A stretch of 54,416 nucleotides of DNA from Bacteroidales bacterium (GCA_017559955.1 JAFYPQ010000039.1:1-54416), one strand, 5' to 3'. Counted from the first letter of the stretch, positions 35,248-44,310 are shown. Numbers and translations are program-made. The notes: a model not told the origin generated them from the sequence alone.

Positions 35248-35898
35248 TTAAAATGATGACCTAAATTTGAATATTGTATTACCCATTCGAATTACATCTC
35301 CATCTTTTAGATAGCGAGACTCAAATTCGATGTCTTCGTCATTAACAAATGTTCCATGAGAACTTTGTGTATCTGTAATAGAATATTTATTTGCTTTAAA
35401 TAACAAGACTGCATGTTTTCCCGATACACGTCCATCATTTACAACAATATTACAATCTTCATCACGACCAATTATATTACGACCTTCATAAAGTTTATAA
35501 TCTTGTCCTAATTCATCGAATGAATAGGTAACTAACCAACCTACCAATTTCCTGCAATATTTACGAGGTGCATCGCCTCCTGCAGAAGGATCTGTAGGTT
35601 CTCCAAATTCTGTTTTTGTAGGTCTGCGAGTAGGTCCTCCAACTACAGTTGTTTCTGTACGAGTATCCCAAGATCCTCCATTAGGAACTGTTCCTTGATA
35701 GCCAGATCCAGACACAGTGGTTTTTGTTGATCTGGTATAATCCATCCCATCTATAGGAACTGTTCCGCCTGTCGAAGCTCCTCCTGCATAAATTTCTGTT
35801 TTTACTGATGTTCTTGATGTACCATTATCACTTTTGCAATATGGACAATGATCTCCTTGATAATAATGTCCATTAGGACATTTTTTAAACTCACTCAT
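35248..35898 (-). CDS. zinc-ribbon / Thr-rich linker / FHA protein, first gene of the island
   Basis: 216 residues, soluble. An N-terminal zinc ribbon (CPNGHYYQGDHCPYC) is followed by about 100 low-complexity residues with repeated Thr pairs (KTEIYAGG, KTTVSG, TETTVVGG, KTEFGEP). A C-terminal FHA domain (RNIIGRDEDCNIVV; RVSGKH; QSSHGTFVND) completes it. Pairs such as ETT resemble the N-terminal phosphorylation motif of GarA/OdhI, whose own FHA domain binds it when phosphorylated. It is the likely soluble hub and kinase substrate. Heads the operon, three bases from the next gene, behind a hairpin-rich leader. Confidence 0.85.
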   Translation of the reverse strand: MSEFKKCPNGHYYQGDHCPYCKSDNGTSRTSVKTEIYAGGASTGGTVPIDGMDYTRSTKTTVSGSGYQGTVPNGGSWDTRTETTVVGGPTRRPTKTEFGEPTDPSAGGDAPRKYCRKLVGWLVTYSFDELGQDYKLYEGRNIIGRDEDCNIVVNDGRVSGKHAVLLFKANKYSITDTQSSHGTFVNDEDIEFESRYLKDGDVIRMGNTIFKFRSSF

Positions 35899-36298
35899 AA
35901 TTATTAATATTTATACCTAATTTATTCTGATTTAGACTTTATATTATTTGCCGACTGTCAGCCAGCAAATAATATAAAAACGCAGACTGCTTTTTCGCTT
36001 ATTTTTGTTGATTGGGTCCTGGAAAAACCTTGAAGTTAAAAATAAGGGAAAGCAGTCTGCGTCATATACACGAAGCAAACACACTATTCGACTTATTATT
36101 CGGAACTTCAGTTTAAATTTTCCAGATTTAATCAACCCAAATAACTTGCCTACAAGCTGTTACAAAAAAATTGCTATCTAATATTTATATTCTTTATCGT
36201 TATTTTGTGATGTTTTTATTCTATTTTATGTTATTCTTATTTGCAAACTTAATATATTTTCACAAATATTCATATAAAAAATTATTTTTTTTAAATAA
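35899..36298. other. gene-free leader with two perfect hairpins upstream of the FHA island
   Basis: No credible gene. Read toward the island (minus strand), it holds an inverted repeat at 35981-36061 (13-bp stem CGCAGACTGCTTT with its complement, then an 8-bp inner stem TTATTTTT/AAAAATAA). That is followed by TTTTTAT, so it looks like a terminator or attenuator. Then comes a 12-bp hairpin TATATTATTTGC / GCAAATAATATA (35940-35976), 41 bases before the first gene. The rest is AT-rich and featureless. Confidence 0.7.
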
Positions 36299-36336
36299 AA
36301 ATGGGTAGCAAGTGTGATTTCTCTTGCCACCCATTT
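36299..36336. terminator. terminator after the ompA-like gene
   Basis: AAATGGGT pairs with ACCCATTT, with GCAAG/CTTGC inside. A/T runs on both sides. Confidence 0.83.
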
Positions 36337-36367
36337 ACTTTATGTGGGTTATTTAGTGTGTGTTTGG

Positions 36368-37564
36368 TTATTTTGTTTCGCAACTTTTAAATACTACTAC
36401 TCTATTCCACGAGTTATTATTTGGATATGGTTGCATTGTGCTACCATTGGCTACTAATTTTAATCGAGATGCTTCAATTTTGTAGTTATTTACAAGTATT
36501 TTTATTACCTTGTCGGCTCTCTGTTTGCTTAATTTTTGGTTATATTCTGCGGTTCCGGTCTCTTTGTCGGCATAGCCAGTAACCATTACGTCGCAATTTG
36601 GATTTGCTTTCATCCACTGTGCTATGTTATAGATGTTTATCATCTCTTCGTCTGTTATTACACTGCTGTTTAATGTAAAGCGAACGGCTGAGGTTAATTG
36701 TGTGTCGCATTGCGAGGGTTTCTCTGTTATTACTTTTGGCTTTTGTGCCAACTCTTTTTTTAGGTTTGCGTTTTCAACTTGCAGTTTTTCGTTTTCTTGT
36801 GCATAGGCATTATCTTCGGCTCTGAGTGCATTTACTTCGGCATTTAAGGCTTCTCGGGCAAATAGTTCGCTTACCGGGTTATACCTGCCAAACTTTTTAC
36901 CTCCGAAGTTGAATGATAATCCGCCTAAGAGTGCCATTGTGGCTTCGGCTCGTTTGGCTTTAACTACTCCGTTATATCCGTCCGACAAGATGTTTATTTT
37001 GCCTTCTAAGAAGAGATCGGCATATCGGCATAATCGTACGTTAAATCTCATTCCTGTTGATATTGCGAAGCTGAGGGTTTTGCCAAGGGGGTTACGAAAA
37101 GCATAGTTACTTGCAAATCCGACGAATGGGATTACCGATACTATTCGGTATTGATCGTAGCCTCCTATGGTGTTTGTCATATTCCACAGGAAGTCTGCCG
37201 CAAGCGATACATTTTTATAGTGTAGCATATCTGTCTCTTGGGGATATCTAAGACGCAAGGCTCCGCCTGTTGCCGATAGTCTTAATCCCCACTGTGGGTT
37301 AAACCATTTTCCAAAATCTACGGTCATCGATAGCGAAAAGGGTGTTTTGCCTTTATGCTCGGCAAATAGTGCTTGTACTCCGGCTCCTACCGACATAAAC
37401 CAATTGTCTCTCGGTGCGGGTGAATAGTAATAGGTTCGTCCTGCCGGTAGAAAATCCACAACTACAATCTCTTCTTCTATTTCGGGAGTTTGTGCATATA
37501 CGTTACTTGTAAATAACGAGAGTAATACTCCGATAGAAATTAATGTTAAGTGTTTTAGTTTCAT
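36368..37564 (-). CDS. OmpA family outer-membrane protein
   Basis: 398 residues. A signal peptide (ending SNVYAQ) is followed by an eight-strand-like barrel region (about 40-230), a short helix-rich segment (NAEVNALRAEDNAYAQENEK) and a C-terminal OmpA peptidoglycan-binding domain (from about 285: FTLNSSVITDEEM, VTGYADKETGTAEYNQ, LSKQRADKV). It links the outer membrane to the cell wall. Monocistronic: promoter box TATTTTTG at 37587-37594 and a terminator downstream. GC content is higher than in the neighbouring FHA island. Confidence 0.92.
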   Translation of the reverse strand: MKLKHLTLISIGVLLSLFTSNVYAQTPEIEEEIVVVDFLPAGRTYYYSPAPRDNWFMSVGAGVQALFAEHKGKTPFSLSMTVDFGKWFNPQWGLRLSATGGALRLRYPQETDMLHYKNVSLAADFLWNMTNTIGGYDQYRIVSVIPFVGFASNYAFRNPLGKTLSFAISTGMRFNVRLCRYADLFLEGKINILSDGYNGVVKAKRAEATMALLGGLSFNFGGKKFGRYNPVSELFAREALNAEVNALRAEDNAYAQENEKLQVENANLKKELAQKPKVITEKPSQCDTQLTSAVRFTLNSSVITDEEMINIYNIAQWMKANPNCDVMVTGYADKETGTAEYNQKLSKQRADKVIKILVNNYKIEASRLKLVANGSTMQPYPNNNSWNRVVVFKSCETK

Positions 37565-37586
37565 CTTTTTATCTTTTTTGAGTTGT

Positions 37587-37594
37587 CAAAAATA
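37587..37594 (-). promoter_or_regulatory. promoter box of the ompA-like gene
   Basis: TATTTTTG on the minus strand, 23 bases before the start codon. Confidence 0.45.
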
Positions 37595-37705
37595 AAACAC
37601 TTATTGTTTGTGTTTTGTTTATTTTTGCCTTTGGCTATAGGCATCTATTTATCTTGCTTGATAAATTTATTTTATGATTTTAATATTAAAGTCGGTGTAA
37701 TATAG

Positions 37706-37713
37706 TATCTTTG
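37706..37713 (+). promoter_or_regulatory. promoter box of trmD
   Basis: TATCTTTG, matching TAnnTTTG, 26 bases before the ATG at 37740. It supports an ATG start rather than the in-frame TTG at 37725. Confidence 0.55.
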
Positions 37714-37739
37714 TCTGCATATAATTGTTTATAGAAATG

Positions 37740-38420
37740 ATGCATATCGATATTATAACTGTTCTTCCCGAATTACTCGACAGTCCGTTAAACCACTCTA
37801 TTCTTAAAAGAGCAAAAGAGAAGGGCTTGGTTGAGATTAATATTCACGATTTAAGAGATTATTCTCTCGACCAACGTCATCGCCGTGTTGACGACTATCC
37901 TTACGGTGGTGCTGCGGGAATGGTTATGCAAATTGAGCCAATCGATAGGGCTATATCGGCTCTTAAAGAGAAGCGTAATTATGATGAGATTATATACACT
38001 TCGCCTGATGGCGAGATGTTTAACCAGCCTATGGCTAATACTTTGTCGATGGCTCAAAACCTGATTATTTTGTGCGGTCATTATAAGGGTATCGACTACC
38101 GTATTAGAGAGCATTTGATTACAAAAGAGATTTCTATTGGTGATTATGTTCTTACGGGTGGAGAACTTGCTGCAGCTGTTATTTGCGACTCGGTTGTTCG
38201 TCTTATTCCCGGTGCTATTGGCGATGAGCAATCGGCTCTTTCCGATTCGTTCCAAGACAATCTGTTAGCTCCTCCTGTTTATACTCGTCCTGCCGAATAT
38301 AAGGGTTGGAGAGTTCCGGATATTTTACTTTCGGGACATCAACGTAAGATTGAGGAGTGGCAACACGAACAATCGGTTGAGAGAACCAAACGATTAAGGC
38401 CTGACTTATATCAAGAATAA
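37740..38420 (+). CDS. trmD: tRNA (guanine-37-N1)-methyltransferase
   Basis: SPOUT-class enzyme that methylates G37 of tRNAs to prevent frameshifting. The trefoil-knot motifs are present: [28 protein letters not shown] and [13 protein letters not shown]. The C-terminal half has [20 protein letters not shown]. Family proteins usually begin MRIDIITV; here MHIDIITV starts at 37740, with an adjacent ATG at 37737 as alternative. Single gene with its own promoter box and terminator. Identity is certain. Confidence 0.96.
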   Translation: MHIDIITVLPELLDSPLNHSILKRAKEKGLVEINIHDLRDYSLDQRHRRVDDYPYGGAAGMVMQIEPIDRAISALKEKRNYDEIIYTSPDGEMFNQPMANTLSMAQNLIILCGHYKGIDYRIREHLITKEISIGDYVLTGGELAAAVICDSVVRLIPGAIGDEQSALSDSFQDNLLAPPVYTRPAEYKGWRVPDILLSGHQRKIEEWQHEQSVERTKRLRPDLYQE

Positions 38421-38471
38421 TTGTTTGAACTATGATTAATCGAACTAAATTAATTTAGTTCTTATAGCAAA

Positions 38472-38505
38472 AAATATCCTCAGAGCATCGCTTTGAGGAT
38501 ATTTT
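38472..38505 (+). terminator. terminator after trmD
   Basis: Stem AAATATCCTCA / TGAGGATATTT with a 12-base loop and a T run. Confidence 0.85.
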
Positions 38506-38540
38506 TTATATTAAGGTTTTTTATTTACTCTTATGTGTGG

Positions 38541-38981
38541 TTATTCTTCTGAACCAAACAATTTATATGTAATTTTTATTCCCTCTTCTGCATTTTCAAG
38601 AACGAGTTCGTTTCCGTTCGACGATAATTCTGCTTTAAGTTCAAGAGATATCGCTTTTAAATAATTTTTCTCTATCTCTGCTTTATCTTCGCCACAGAAC
38701 ATTTTTGTTGAACCCAAATCAGACATTTGTATTTTTGATTCATTCAACGAATATTTTCCTACAAATGAATTACATCCTGTACTTCCCGACACTAATAGCG
38801 AGTCGGAAAATACCAAAATGATATCTGCATCTTCTCCGATTGTGAAACCGTTATCATCAACATAATTGGTCATTTGCCACATTTTCGATGCTATATTTTC
38901 TATTGTTACAGGAGTTGATGTGCAACTTGTAATTCCTAAACACAATAGTATTAATAAAGATAAATTGGTTCGCATTTTCAT
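38541..38981 (-). CDS. META-domain (HslJ-like) lipoprotein
   Basis: 146-residue exported lipoprotein. Signal peptide with lipobox LGITSC, then a META domain with its hallmark VSGSTGCNSFVGKYSLNES and a second Cys motif (STKMFCG). META/HslJ proteins are small envelope proteins linked to stress or antibiotic tolerance; the mechanism is unknown. The start at 38981 (MKMRTNLSLL) is chosen because the promoter box at 39048-39055 would leave a normal leader. The longer frame beginning at 39050 would start within the promoter itself. Confidence 0.85.
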   Translation of the reverse strand: MKMRTNLSLLILLCLGITSCTSTPVTIENIASKMWQMTNYVDDNGFTIGEDADIILVFSDSLLVSGSTGCNSFVGKYSLNESKIQMSDLGSTKMFCGEDKAEIEKNYLKAISLELKAELSSNGNELVLENAEEGIKITYKLFGSEE

Positions 38982-39047
38982 AATTTTAATTTCTTTTTGA
39001 TTAACATTAATGGCTACAAATATCCATTTTTTAATTCTCACATACTG

Positions 39048-39078
39048 CAAATATACGAAATTTACCGCTTATTGCAAA
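39048..39078 (-). promoter_or_regulatory. complete Bacteroidota promoter of the META lipoprotein gene
   Basis: On the minus strand TTTG (39075-39078), then exactly 19 bases, then TATATTTG (39048-39055). This is the full -33/-7 arrangement. Confidence 0.75.
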
Positions 39079-39127
39079 TTTTACATTATTATAAACGATT
39101 GCAGTTGCATTATTTTGCAAATAGTTT

Positions 39128-39135
39128 TAAATTTG
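39128..39135 (+). promoter_or_regulatory. promoter box of the aminotransferase operon
   Basis: TAAATTTG, 28 bases before the ATG at 39164. A TTG lies about 20 bases upstream as a partial -33 element. Confidence 0.6.
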
Positions 39136-39163
39136 CAGATTATTTATAAAATATTACAAATAG

Positions 39164-40363
39164 ATGCCACAAATCTCAAACAGAGGGGAGATTATGCCAC
39201 AATCCCCTATTCGCAAACTTGTTCCGTTGGCTAACGCTGCTAAACGAAAAGGAGTTAAAGTATATCACTTGAATATTGGACAGCCCGATATACATACACC
39301 CGAAGAGGGTCTTAATGCTATTCGCAATATTGATCGCAAGATATTGGAATATAGTCCCAGCGAGGGATATCTTTCATTGAGGGAGAAACTTGCCGAATAC
39401 TACTCTCGTTTTAATATTGAGGTTACTCCCGATGATATTATTGTAACAACGGGTGGTTCGGAAGCTGTATTATTCTCGTTTATGGCATGTTTAGATCCTG
39501 GTGATGAAATTATAGTTCCAGAACCTGCTTATGCTAACTATATGGCATTTGCAATATCGGCCGGAGCTGTAATTCGCACAATTCCATCATCGATTGAAGA
39601 TGGGTTTGCTCTACCCTCGTTTGATAAATTTGAAGAGTTGATAAATGAAAGGACACGTGGTATTTTAATTTGTAACCCTAATAATCCAACCGGATACATA
39701 TACACTCCAAAAGAGATGAACCGATTAAGGGATATTGTGAAGAAATACGACCTCTTCCTATTCTCTGATGAGGTTTACCGTGAATTCACCTATACATACG
39801 CTCCCTATGTATCGGCTCTACACCTCGAAGGCATTGACGACAATGTGGTATTGATTGACTCTGTATCTAAAAGATATAGCGAGTGCGGTATTCGCATTGG
39901 AGCTCTTGTTACCAAGAACAAAGAACTTCGAAATAATGTAATGAAGTTCTGCCAAGCACGTTTATCGCCACCTCTTTTGGGTCAAATCGTTGCTGAGGCA
40001 TCGATTGATGCATCACAAGAGTATCTCGACGACACATACAATGAATACATCGAACGTCGAAATTTCTTGATTGAAGCCATTAATAAAATTCCGGGATGCT
40101 ATACCCCAATGCCTATGGGTGCATTCTACACTATGGCGAAACTTCCTGTTGATGATGCAGACAAATTCTGTGCGTGGTGTTTAAGTGAGTTTGAATACGA
40201 AGGTCAAACCGTATATATGGCTCCCGGATCGGGATTTTACACATCTCAAGGTTTAGGGAAAGACCAAGTTCGTATTGCATACGCTCTTAACAAAGAAGAG
40301 TTGGCAAAAGCTGTTGTCGTATTGGAAAAAGCATTAGAAGCATATCCCGGACGAACACTATGA
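39164..40363 (+). CDS. PLP-dependent class I/II aminotransferase
   Basis: 399-residue fold-type I aminotransferase, close to the aspartate/prephenate-type enzymes of Bacteroidota. The N-terminus MPQISNRGEIMPQSPIRKL is typical and fixes the start. The motifs LNIGQPDIHTPEE, NPNNPTGYIY, SDEVYREF and the PLP lysine Lys236 in SVSKRYSECGIRIG are present. Precise substrate is uncertain. Its stop codon overlaps the start of the permease gene (ATGA), so the two are translationally coupled although functionally unrelated. Confidence 0.92.
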   Translation: MPQISNRGEIMPQSPIRKLVPLANAAKRKGVKVYHLNIGQPDIHTPEEGLNAIRNIDRKILEYSPSEGYLSLREKLAEYYSRFNIEVTPDDIIVTTGGSEAVLFSFMACLDPGDEIIVPEPAYANYMAFAISAGAVIRTIPSSIEDGFALPSFDKFEELINERTRGILICNPNNPTGYIYTPKEMNRLRDIVKKYDLFLFSDEVYREFTYTYAPYVSALHLEGIDDNVVLIDSVSKRYSECGIRIGALVTKNKELRNNVMKFCQARLSPPLLGQIVAEASIDASQEYLDDTYNEYIERRNFLIEAINKIPGCYTPMPMGAFYTMAKLPVDDADKFCAWCLSEFEYEGQTVYMAPGSGFYTSQGLGKDQVRIAYALNKEELAKAVVVLEKALEAYPGRTL

Positions 40364-41601
40364 TACTCGAAAAGTACATAGCTAAAAAGATAAATTCCGA
40401 AGGAAACCATAAAAAGAGCTCTCCTGCTGTAAAAATTGCTACAATAGGAGTTGCTCTTGGTATAGCAACAATGATATTGGCTTTGGCCATTGTTATTGGT
40501 TTTAAGAATAGAGTTGCCGAAAAAGCCATAGGATTTGCATCGCATATACGAATAACCGGTATTACCGACCAACTATTTACAAATACACTTCCGATTGCTG
40601 TTGACGATTCGATATGCAATGCTCTGCTTGCAAACCCCGAAGTAACATCTATCGGGCGTTGTGCCGAACAATCGGCGGTACTTAAAACCAATAAAGATTT
40701 TTCGGGTGTAATTCTAAAAGGTATCGACACAGAATATGACGATTCATTCTTTAAAAGTTCGTTAATTAACGGAACAGTTCCTTCCCTATCTGATACAACT
40801 ACATCCAACGAGATATTACTATCCGAAAACATCGCATCAAAACTTCAGCTGAATGCAGGAGAAAATATTTTATGTTACTTTATAAACAAGGATAAAGTAA
40901 AGGTTCGCAAGTTCAACATATCTGGAATATACAACACAAACTTTGTCGAATATGACGAGTTCTACGCCCTATGCGACTTAAAGGTTCTTCAAAGTGTAAA
41001 CAATTGGGAGAACGACCAATACACCTCACTTGAAATAAAACTGAAGGATTTTAGCAACACTGAAACTTTTACTAACAATTTACGCTATTCAATAATCGGA
41101 GAAACCGATGCTTACGGCAACTCATACTTCGTTGAGTCGGCTTTGGATATAAATCCACAACTATTCAATTGGCTCGACCTCTTAGATATGAATGTATGGA
41201 TTATAATAGTGCTTATGTCGCTTGTTGCAGGATTTACGATAATATCGGGAGTTCTGATAATAATTCTTGAAAAGACATCGACTATAGGTACTCTAAAAGC
41301 ATTGGGTGCATCAAATAAATCAATACGCAAAACATTTATATACCTTGCAGCATATTTGATTATAAAAGGTGTAATCTGGGGAAATGTTATAGGATTGACA
41401 ATTTGTGCTATACAATACTATTTTGGCATCTTAAAACTCGATGCGGCCACATACTATATTCCCGAAGTTCCTATTGAAATAAACTGGTGGTTACTATTAC
41501 TTCTAAACCTTGGTGCTGTGCTATTATTACTACTTATGGTAACTCTTCCAACCTATATAATCTCAAAAATAAAACCTGCCGAAACAATTAGGTTTGAATA
41601 A
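40360..41601 (+). CDS. ABC transporter permease, LolE/FtsX type
   Basis: 413 residues. A short cytosolic start (KYIAKKINSEGNHKKSSPAV) is followed by a first membrane helix at about 26-48, a periplasmic domain of about 220 residues, then three helices clustered from about 275 onward with the FtsX-type motif TSTIGTLKALGASNKSIRK between them. This is the MacB/LolCE permease layout, probably lipoprotein release. The ATPase partner is not in the window, as is usual in Bacteroidota. Ends at a bidirectional terminator. Confidence 0.88.
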   Translation: MILEKYIAKKINSEGNHKKSSPAVKIATIGVALGIATMILALAIVIGFKNRVAEKAIGFASHIRITGITDQLFTNTLPIAVDDSICNALLANPEVTSIGRCAEQSAVLKTNKDFSGVILKGIDTEYDDSFFKSSLINGTVPSLSDTTTSNEILLSENIASKLQLNAGENILCYFINKDKVKVRKFNISGIYNTNFVEYDEFYALCDLKVLQSVNNWENDQYTSLEIKLKDFSNTETFTNNLRYSIIGETDAYGNSYFVESALDINPQLFNWLDLLDMNVWIIIVLMSLVAGFTIISGVLIIILEKTSTIGTLKALGASNKSIRKTFIYLAAYLIIKGVIWGNVIGLTICAIQYYFGILKLDAATYYIPEVPIEINWWLLLLLNLGAVLLLLLMVTLPTYIISKIKPAETIRFE

Positions 41602-41712
41602 GTGTTAGTTGTCAGTTTTTAGGTATTAGAAGTTGTGGTTGATATACATAAAGGCTAAAAGACCCAAATTTTATATCAAACTCTCGTTATTTATCCATTA
41701 TTACAAACGAAT

Positions 41713-41747
41713 AAGAGGCTGAACCTTTTTATTATGGTCAGCCTCTT
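41713..41747. terminator. bidirectional terminator between the permease and cytochrome peroxidase genes
   Basis: Stem AAGAGGCTGA / TCAGCCTCTT (10 bp) with a 15-base loop. The stem base is shared with other terminators in this window. Confidence 0.78.
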
Positions 41748-41781
41748 GATTTTAAATTTGTGATTAGGTTATGCTACTCTT

Positions 41782-43161
41782 TTATTCAGAAACCTTTGCT
41801 GTTGTTGGAATTTCACCTGTTAATGCGTGAAGAAATGCTTCAATATTATCAGTCTCTTCTTGTGACAAATTAACATTTAATTGGTACTCTCCCATATACA
41901 TTATGGCATTCTTTAACGAAGTGATTGTTCCATCATGGAAGTATGGGGCTGTTAATGCTACATTACGCAAACCGGGAACTTTAAATTTATGACGATCATA
42001 TTCTGATTTAGTCTCTTTATATCGTCCCAAATCTTCAGTAGTAACCTCTGTTCCTCGAGCTGTAAAATAGTTAGAGCGAGTACCCATTAACTCATATGTA
42101 TTACCACCAAAGTTTACTCCACTATGACATGTTGCACAACTATACTTTTTAAAATCGTTATATCCTGCTATTTGTTGCTCTGTCATTGCCGACTCATCAC
42201 CCATCATATAACGATCAAAAGGAGAATTTTTAGTTATCAAAGTCTTCTCAAACTCTTGAATTGCATCTGTTATGTTTGCCTCTGAATAACCGTCGGGATA
42301 CACCTTTTTAAATTCTGCTGTTAATGCTTTATCGTTTTCTAATTTAGATATAATCTCTTCAAAAGAAGTTGATGCCATTTCAACTGGGTTTAGAGGAGGT
42401 CCTGCTGCTTGTGCGGCAAGAGTAGCTGCTCTACCATCCCAGAATTGAACAAAATTATATACAGCATTATATACTGTTGGAGCATTCACACCACCAAGTT
42501 TGCCATCAACTCCCTCTGAATATTGTTTATTATCAACACCACCTGTATTCAATCCATGGCACGATGCACAAGAAACTGTATTATCTAACGACAAACGGGT
42601 ATCGTGATAAAGCTTATACCCTAATTCCACTTTTGCTGAATCCACAGGAATATCATACAAAATTGGGAACACGGGTTCTGCCGACAATTTATTTGCTAAT
42701 GCAGAATCTTGTAACTGAGACAGGTATCCTTCAAGACGTTGTTGCTTAGCCCAAGAGATTATAACATCACGTTTTTCTTGAGTTAATTGGCTACCCCAAT
42801 GCAACAAGTAAAACCTTGTAGGAGGCATATTACCCTTAATAGCAATCTGCTCAATCTTATTAACAGCAGTAATTGAAACAGGAACTCCATTTGCCATTGA
42901 GTCCATTACCGGTTTTAAGTTTTCCTCCTTAATTGCGGCATTTATATCTTTGTATATAGGACGTCGCACCAATGGGATTTTTGCGTAAAATGGCAGTTCG
43001 GGGTTATAACTATGACACATTAAACACTCAGCATCTGATAGAATTTCATACACTTGTTCGTTTAATGATAACTCTTTCGATGGCATTCTGTTCAGCATAT
43101 TATATACAGCAAAAAGCAATATTGCTAATAATATAACAGAGCCTAATAGAATTTTCTTCAT
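41782..43161 (-). CDS. tri-haem cytochrome c peroxidase
   Basis: 459 residues, anchored by an N-terminal membrane helix (about 4-22). Three CxxCH haem motifs are present: CLMCH at 46-50 inside a Haem_bd-type domain, CASCH at 198-202 and CATCH at 342-346 in the MauG/CcpA peroxidase fold (PLFW-like FVQFWDGRAATLAAQAAGP; GLRNVALTAPYFHDG). Extra N-terminal haem domains are known in E. coli Ccp (YhjA) and common in Bacteroidota. It faces the periplasm and reduces hydrogen peroxide with electrons from the quinol pool. Single gene with a TAAATTTG promoter box. Confidence 0.92.
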   Translation of the reverse strand: MKKILLGSVILLAILLFAVYNMLNRMPSKELSLNEQVYEILSDAECLMCHSYNPELPFYAKIPLVRRPIYKDINAAIKEENLKPVMDSMANGVPVSITAVNKIEQIAIKGNMPPTRFYLLHWGSQLTQEKRDVIISWAKQQRLEGYLSQLQDSALANKLSAEPVFPILYDIPVDSAKVELGYKLYHDTRLSLDNTVSCASCHGLNTGGVDNKQYSEGVDGKLGGVNAPTVYNAVYNFVQFWDGRAATLAAQAAGPPLNPVEMASTSFEEIISKLENDKALTAEFKKVYPDGYSEANITDAIQEFEKTLITKNSPFDRYMMGDESAMTEQQIAGYNDFKKYSCATCHSGVNFGGNTYELMGTRSNYFTARGTEVTTEDLGRYKETKSEYDRHKFKVPGLRNVALTAPYFHDGTITSLKNAIMYMGEYQLNVNLSQEETDNIEAFLHALTGEIPTTAKVSE

Positions 43162-43194
43162 ACTCTTTCTTTCTTATTAAAAATTCAACAAACA

Positions 43195-43202
43195 CAAATT
43201 TA
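43195..43202 (-). promoter_or_regulatory. promoter box of the cytochrome peroxidase gene
   Basis: TAAATTTG on the minus strand, 33 bases before the start codon, with a TTG about 18 bases upstream. Confidence 0.55.
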
Positions 43203-43245
43203 TACATATTTTTTTATTTACAATTATATTATCACCTTTTTTTAC

Positions 43246-43253
43246 TACTTTTG
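43246..43253 (+). promoter_or_regulatory. promoter box of the agmatine deiminase gene
   Basis: TACTTTTG, matching TAnnTTTG, 28 bases before the ATG. Confidence 0.5.
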
Positions 43254-43281
43254 TTCTTAATAAAACCAAATTGAACAAGAC

Positions 43282-44310
43282 ATGAGCAACTACATATTAC
43301 CTCCCGAATGGGAAAAGCAAAGCGGAGTACAACTGACATGGCCTCACAAAAATACAGATTGGAATTATATGCTTGATGAGGTTACAGAGTGCTACATTAA
43401 TGTTGCTCGTGAGATAGCCAAACGAGAAAAACTAATTATTGTAACTCCTGAGCCTGAGCATGTAAAAGCAGTAATCGAAGGCAAAGTAAACATGGAGAAT
43501 ATAACCATAGTTGAATGCAATAGCAACGATACTTGGGCACGTGACCACGGAGGCATAACAGTAATTGATACTGAAAATGGCAACCATGTAATAACCGACT
43601 TTGGATTTAACGGTTGGGGACAAAAATTTGAAGCAACATTAGATAACGAAATAACATTCAACTGCTACAAAAAAGAGTTGTTCAAAGCCGACTACCGAAA
43701 CATGAACCACTTTATTTTAGAAGGTGGCTCAATTGAAGCAGACGGGAACGGATCGTTAATGACCACTACCCGATGCCTGATGTCTAAATTCCGTAACCCA
43801 TCATACTCAAAAGAAGAGATTGAAGAGCTACTTAAAGAGAGTTTCGGAGTAAACAATATAGTATGGATTGACAATGGTTACCTTGCAGGAGATGACACCG
43901 ACAGCCATATTGACACCCTTGCAAGATATTGCCCCAACAACACCATAGCATATGTTAAGTGCAATGACGAAAACGACGAACATTACACCGAACTAAAAGC
44001 AATGGAAGAAGAGTTGATTAACGCTAAAAACAGCGAAGGCAACCCATACAACCTAATTGCATTGCCAATGGCAGACGAAATCATATTTGACGGAGAGAGA
44101 CTACCGGCATCATACGCAAACTTTCTAATAGTAAACGGAGCAGTACTAATGCCAACATATAGCCAACCCGAAAACGACAAAATGGCAATAGAGGCAATTT
44201 CAAAAGCATTCCCCGGCTACGAAGTTGTCGGCATCGATTGTGTAGCACTCATAAAACAACATGGCTCACTCCATTGTATTACAATGCAATATCCAGAGGG
44301 AGTGTTGTAA
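43282..44310 (+). CDS. agmatine deiminase family protein
   Basis: 342-residue guanidine-modifying enzyme of the agmatine deiminase / bacterial peptidylarginine deiminase family, which converts agmatine to N-carbamoylputrescine and ammonia. The conserved NDTWARDHGGI, ILEGGSIEADG, DDTDSHIDTLARY and the nucleophile Cys332 in GSLHCITMQ are all seen. The length fits the cytosolic agmatine enzymes, and there is no signal peptide. It stands alone; no N-carbamoylputrescine amidase gene is adjacent. Confidence 0.92.
   Translation: MSNYILPPEWEKQSGVQLTWPHKNTDWNYMLDEVTECYINVAREIAKREKLIIVTPEPEHVKAVIEGKVNMENITIVECNSNDTWARDHGGITVIDTENGNHVITDFGFNGWGQKFEATLDNEITFNCYKKELFKADYRNMNHFILEGGSIEADGNGSLMTTTRCLMSKFRNPSYSKEEIEELLKESFGVNNIVWIDNGYLAGDDTDSHIDTLARYCPNNTIAYVKCNDENDEHYTELKAMEEELINAKNSEGNPYNLIALPMADEIIFDGERLPASYANFLIVNGAVLMPTYSQPENDKMAIEAISKAFPGYEVVGIDCVALIKQHGSLHCITMQYPEGVL

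Noticed and set aside
35944..36135. 63-residue minus-strand frame in the leader of the FHA island
   Set aside because: It spans both hairpins, has no plausible start signal and no domain pattern; the DNA structure explains it better.
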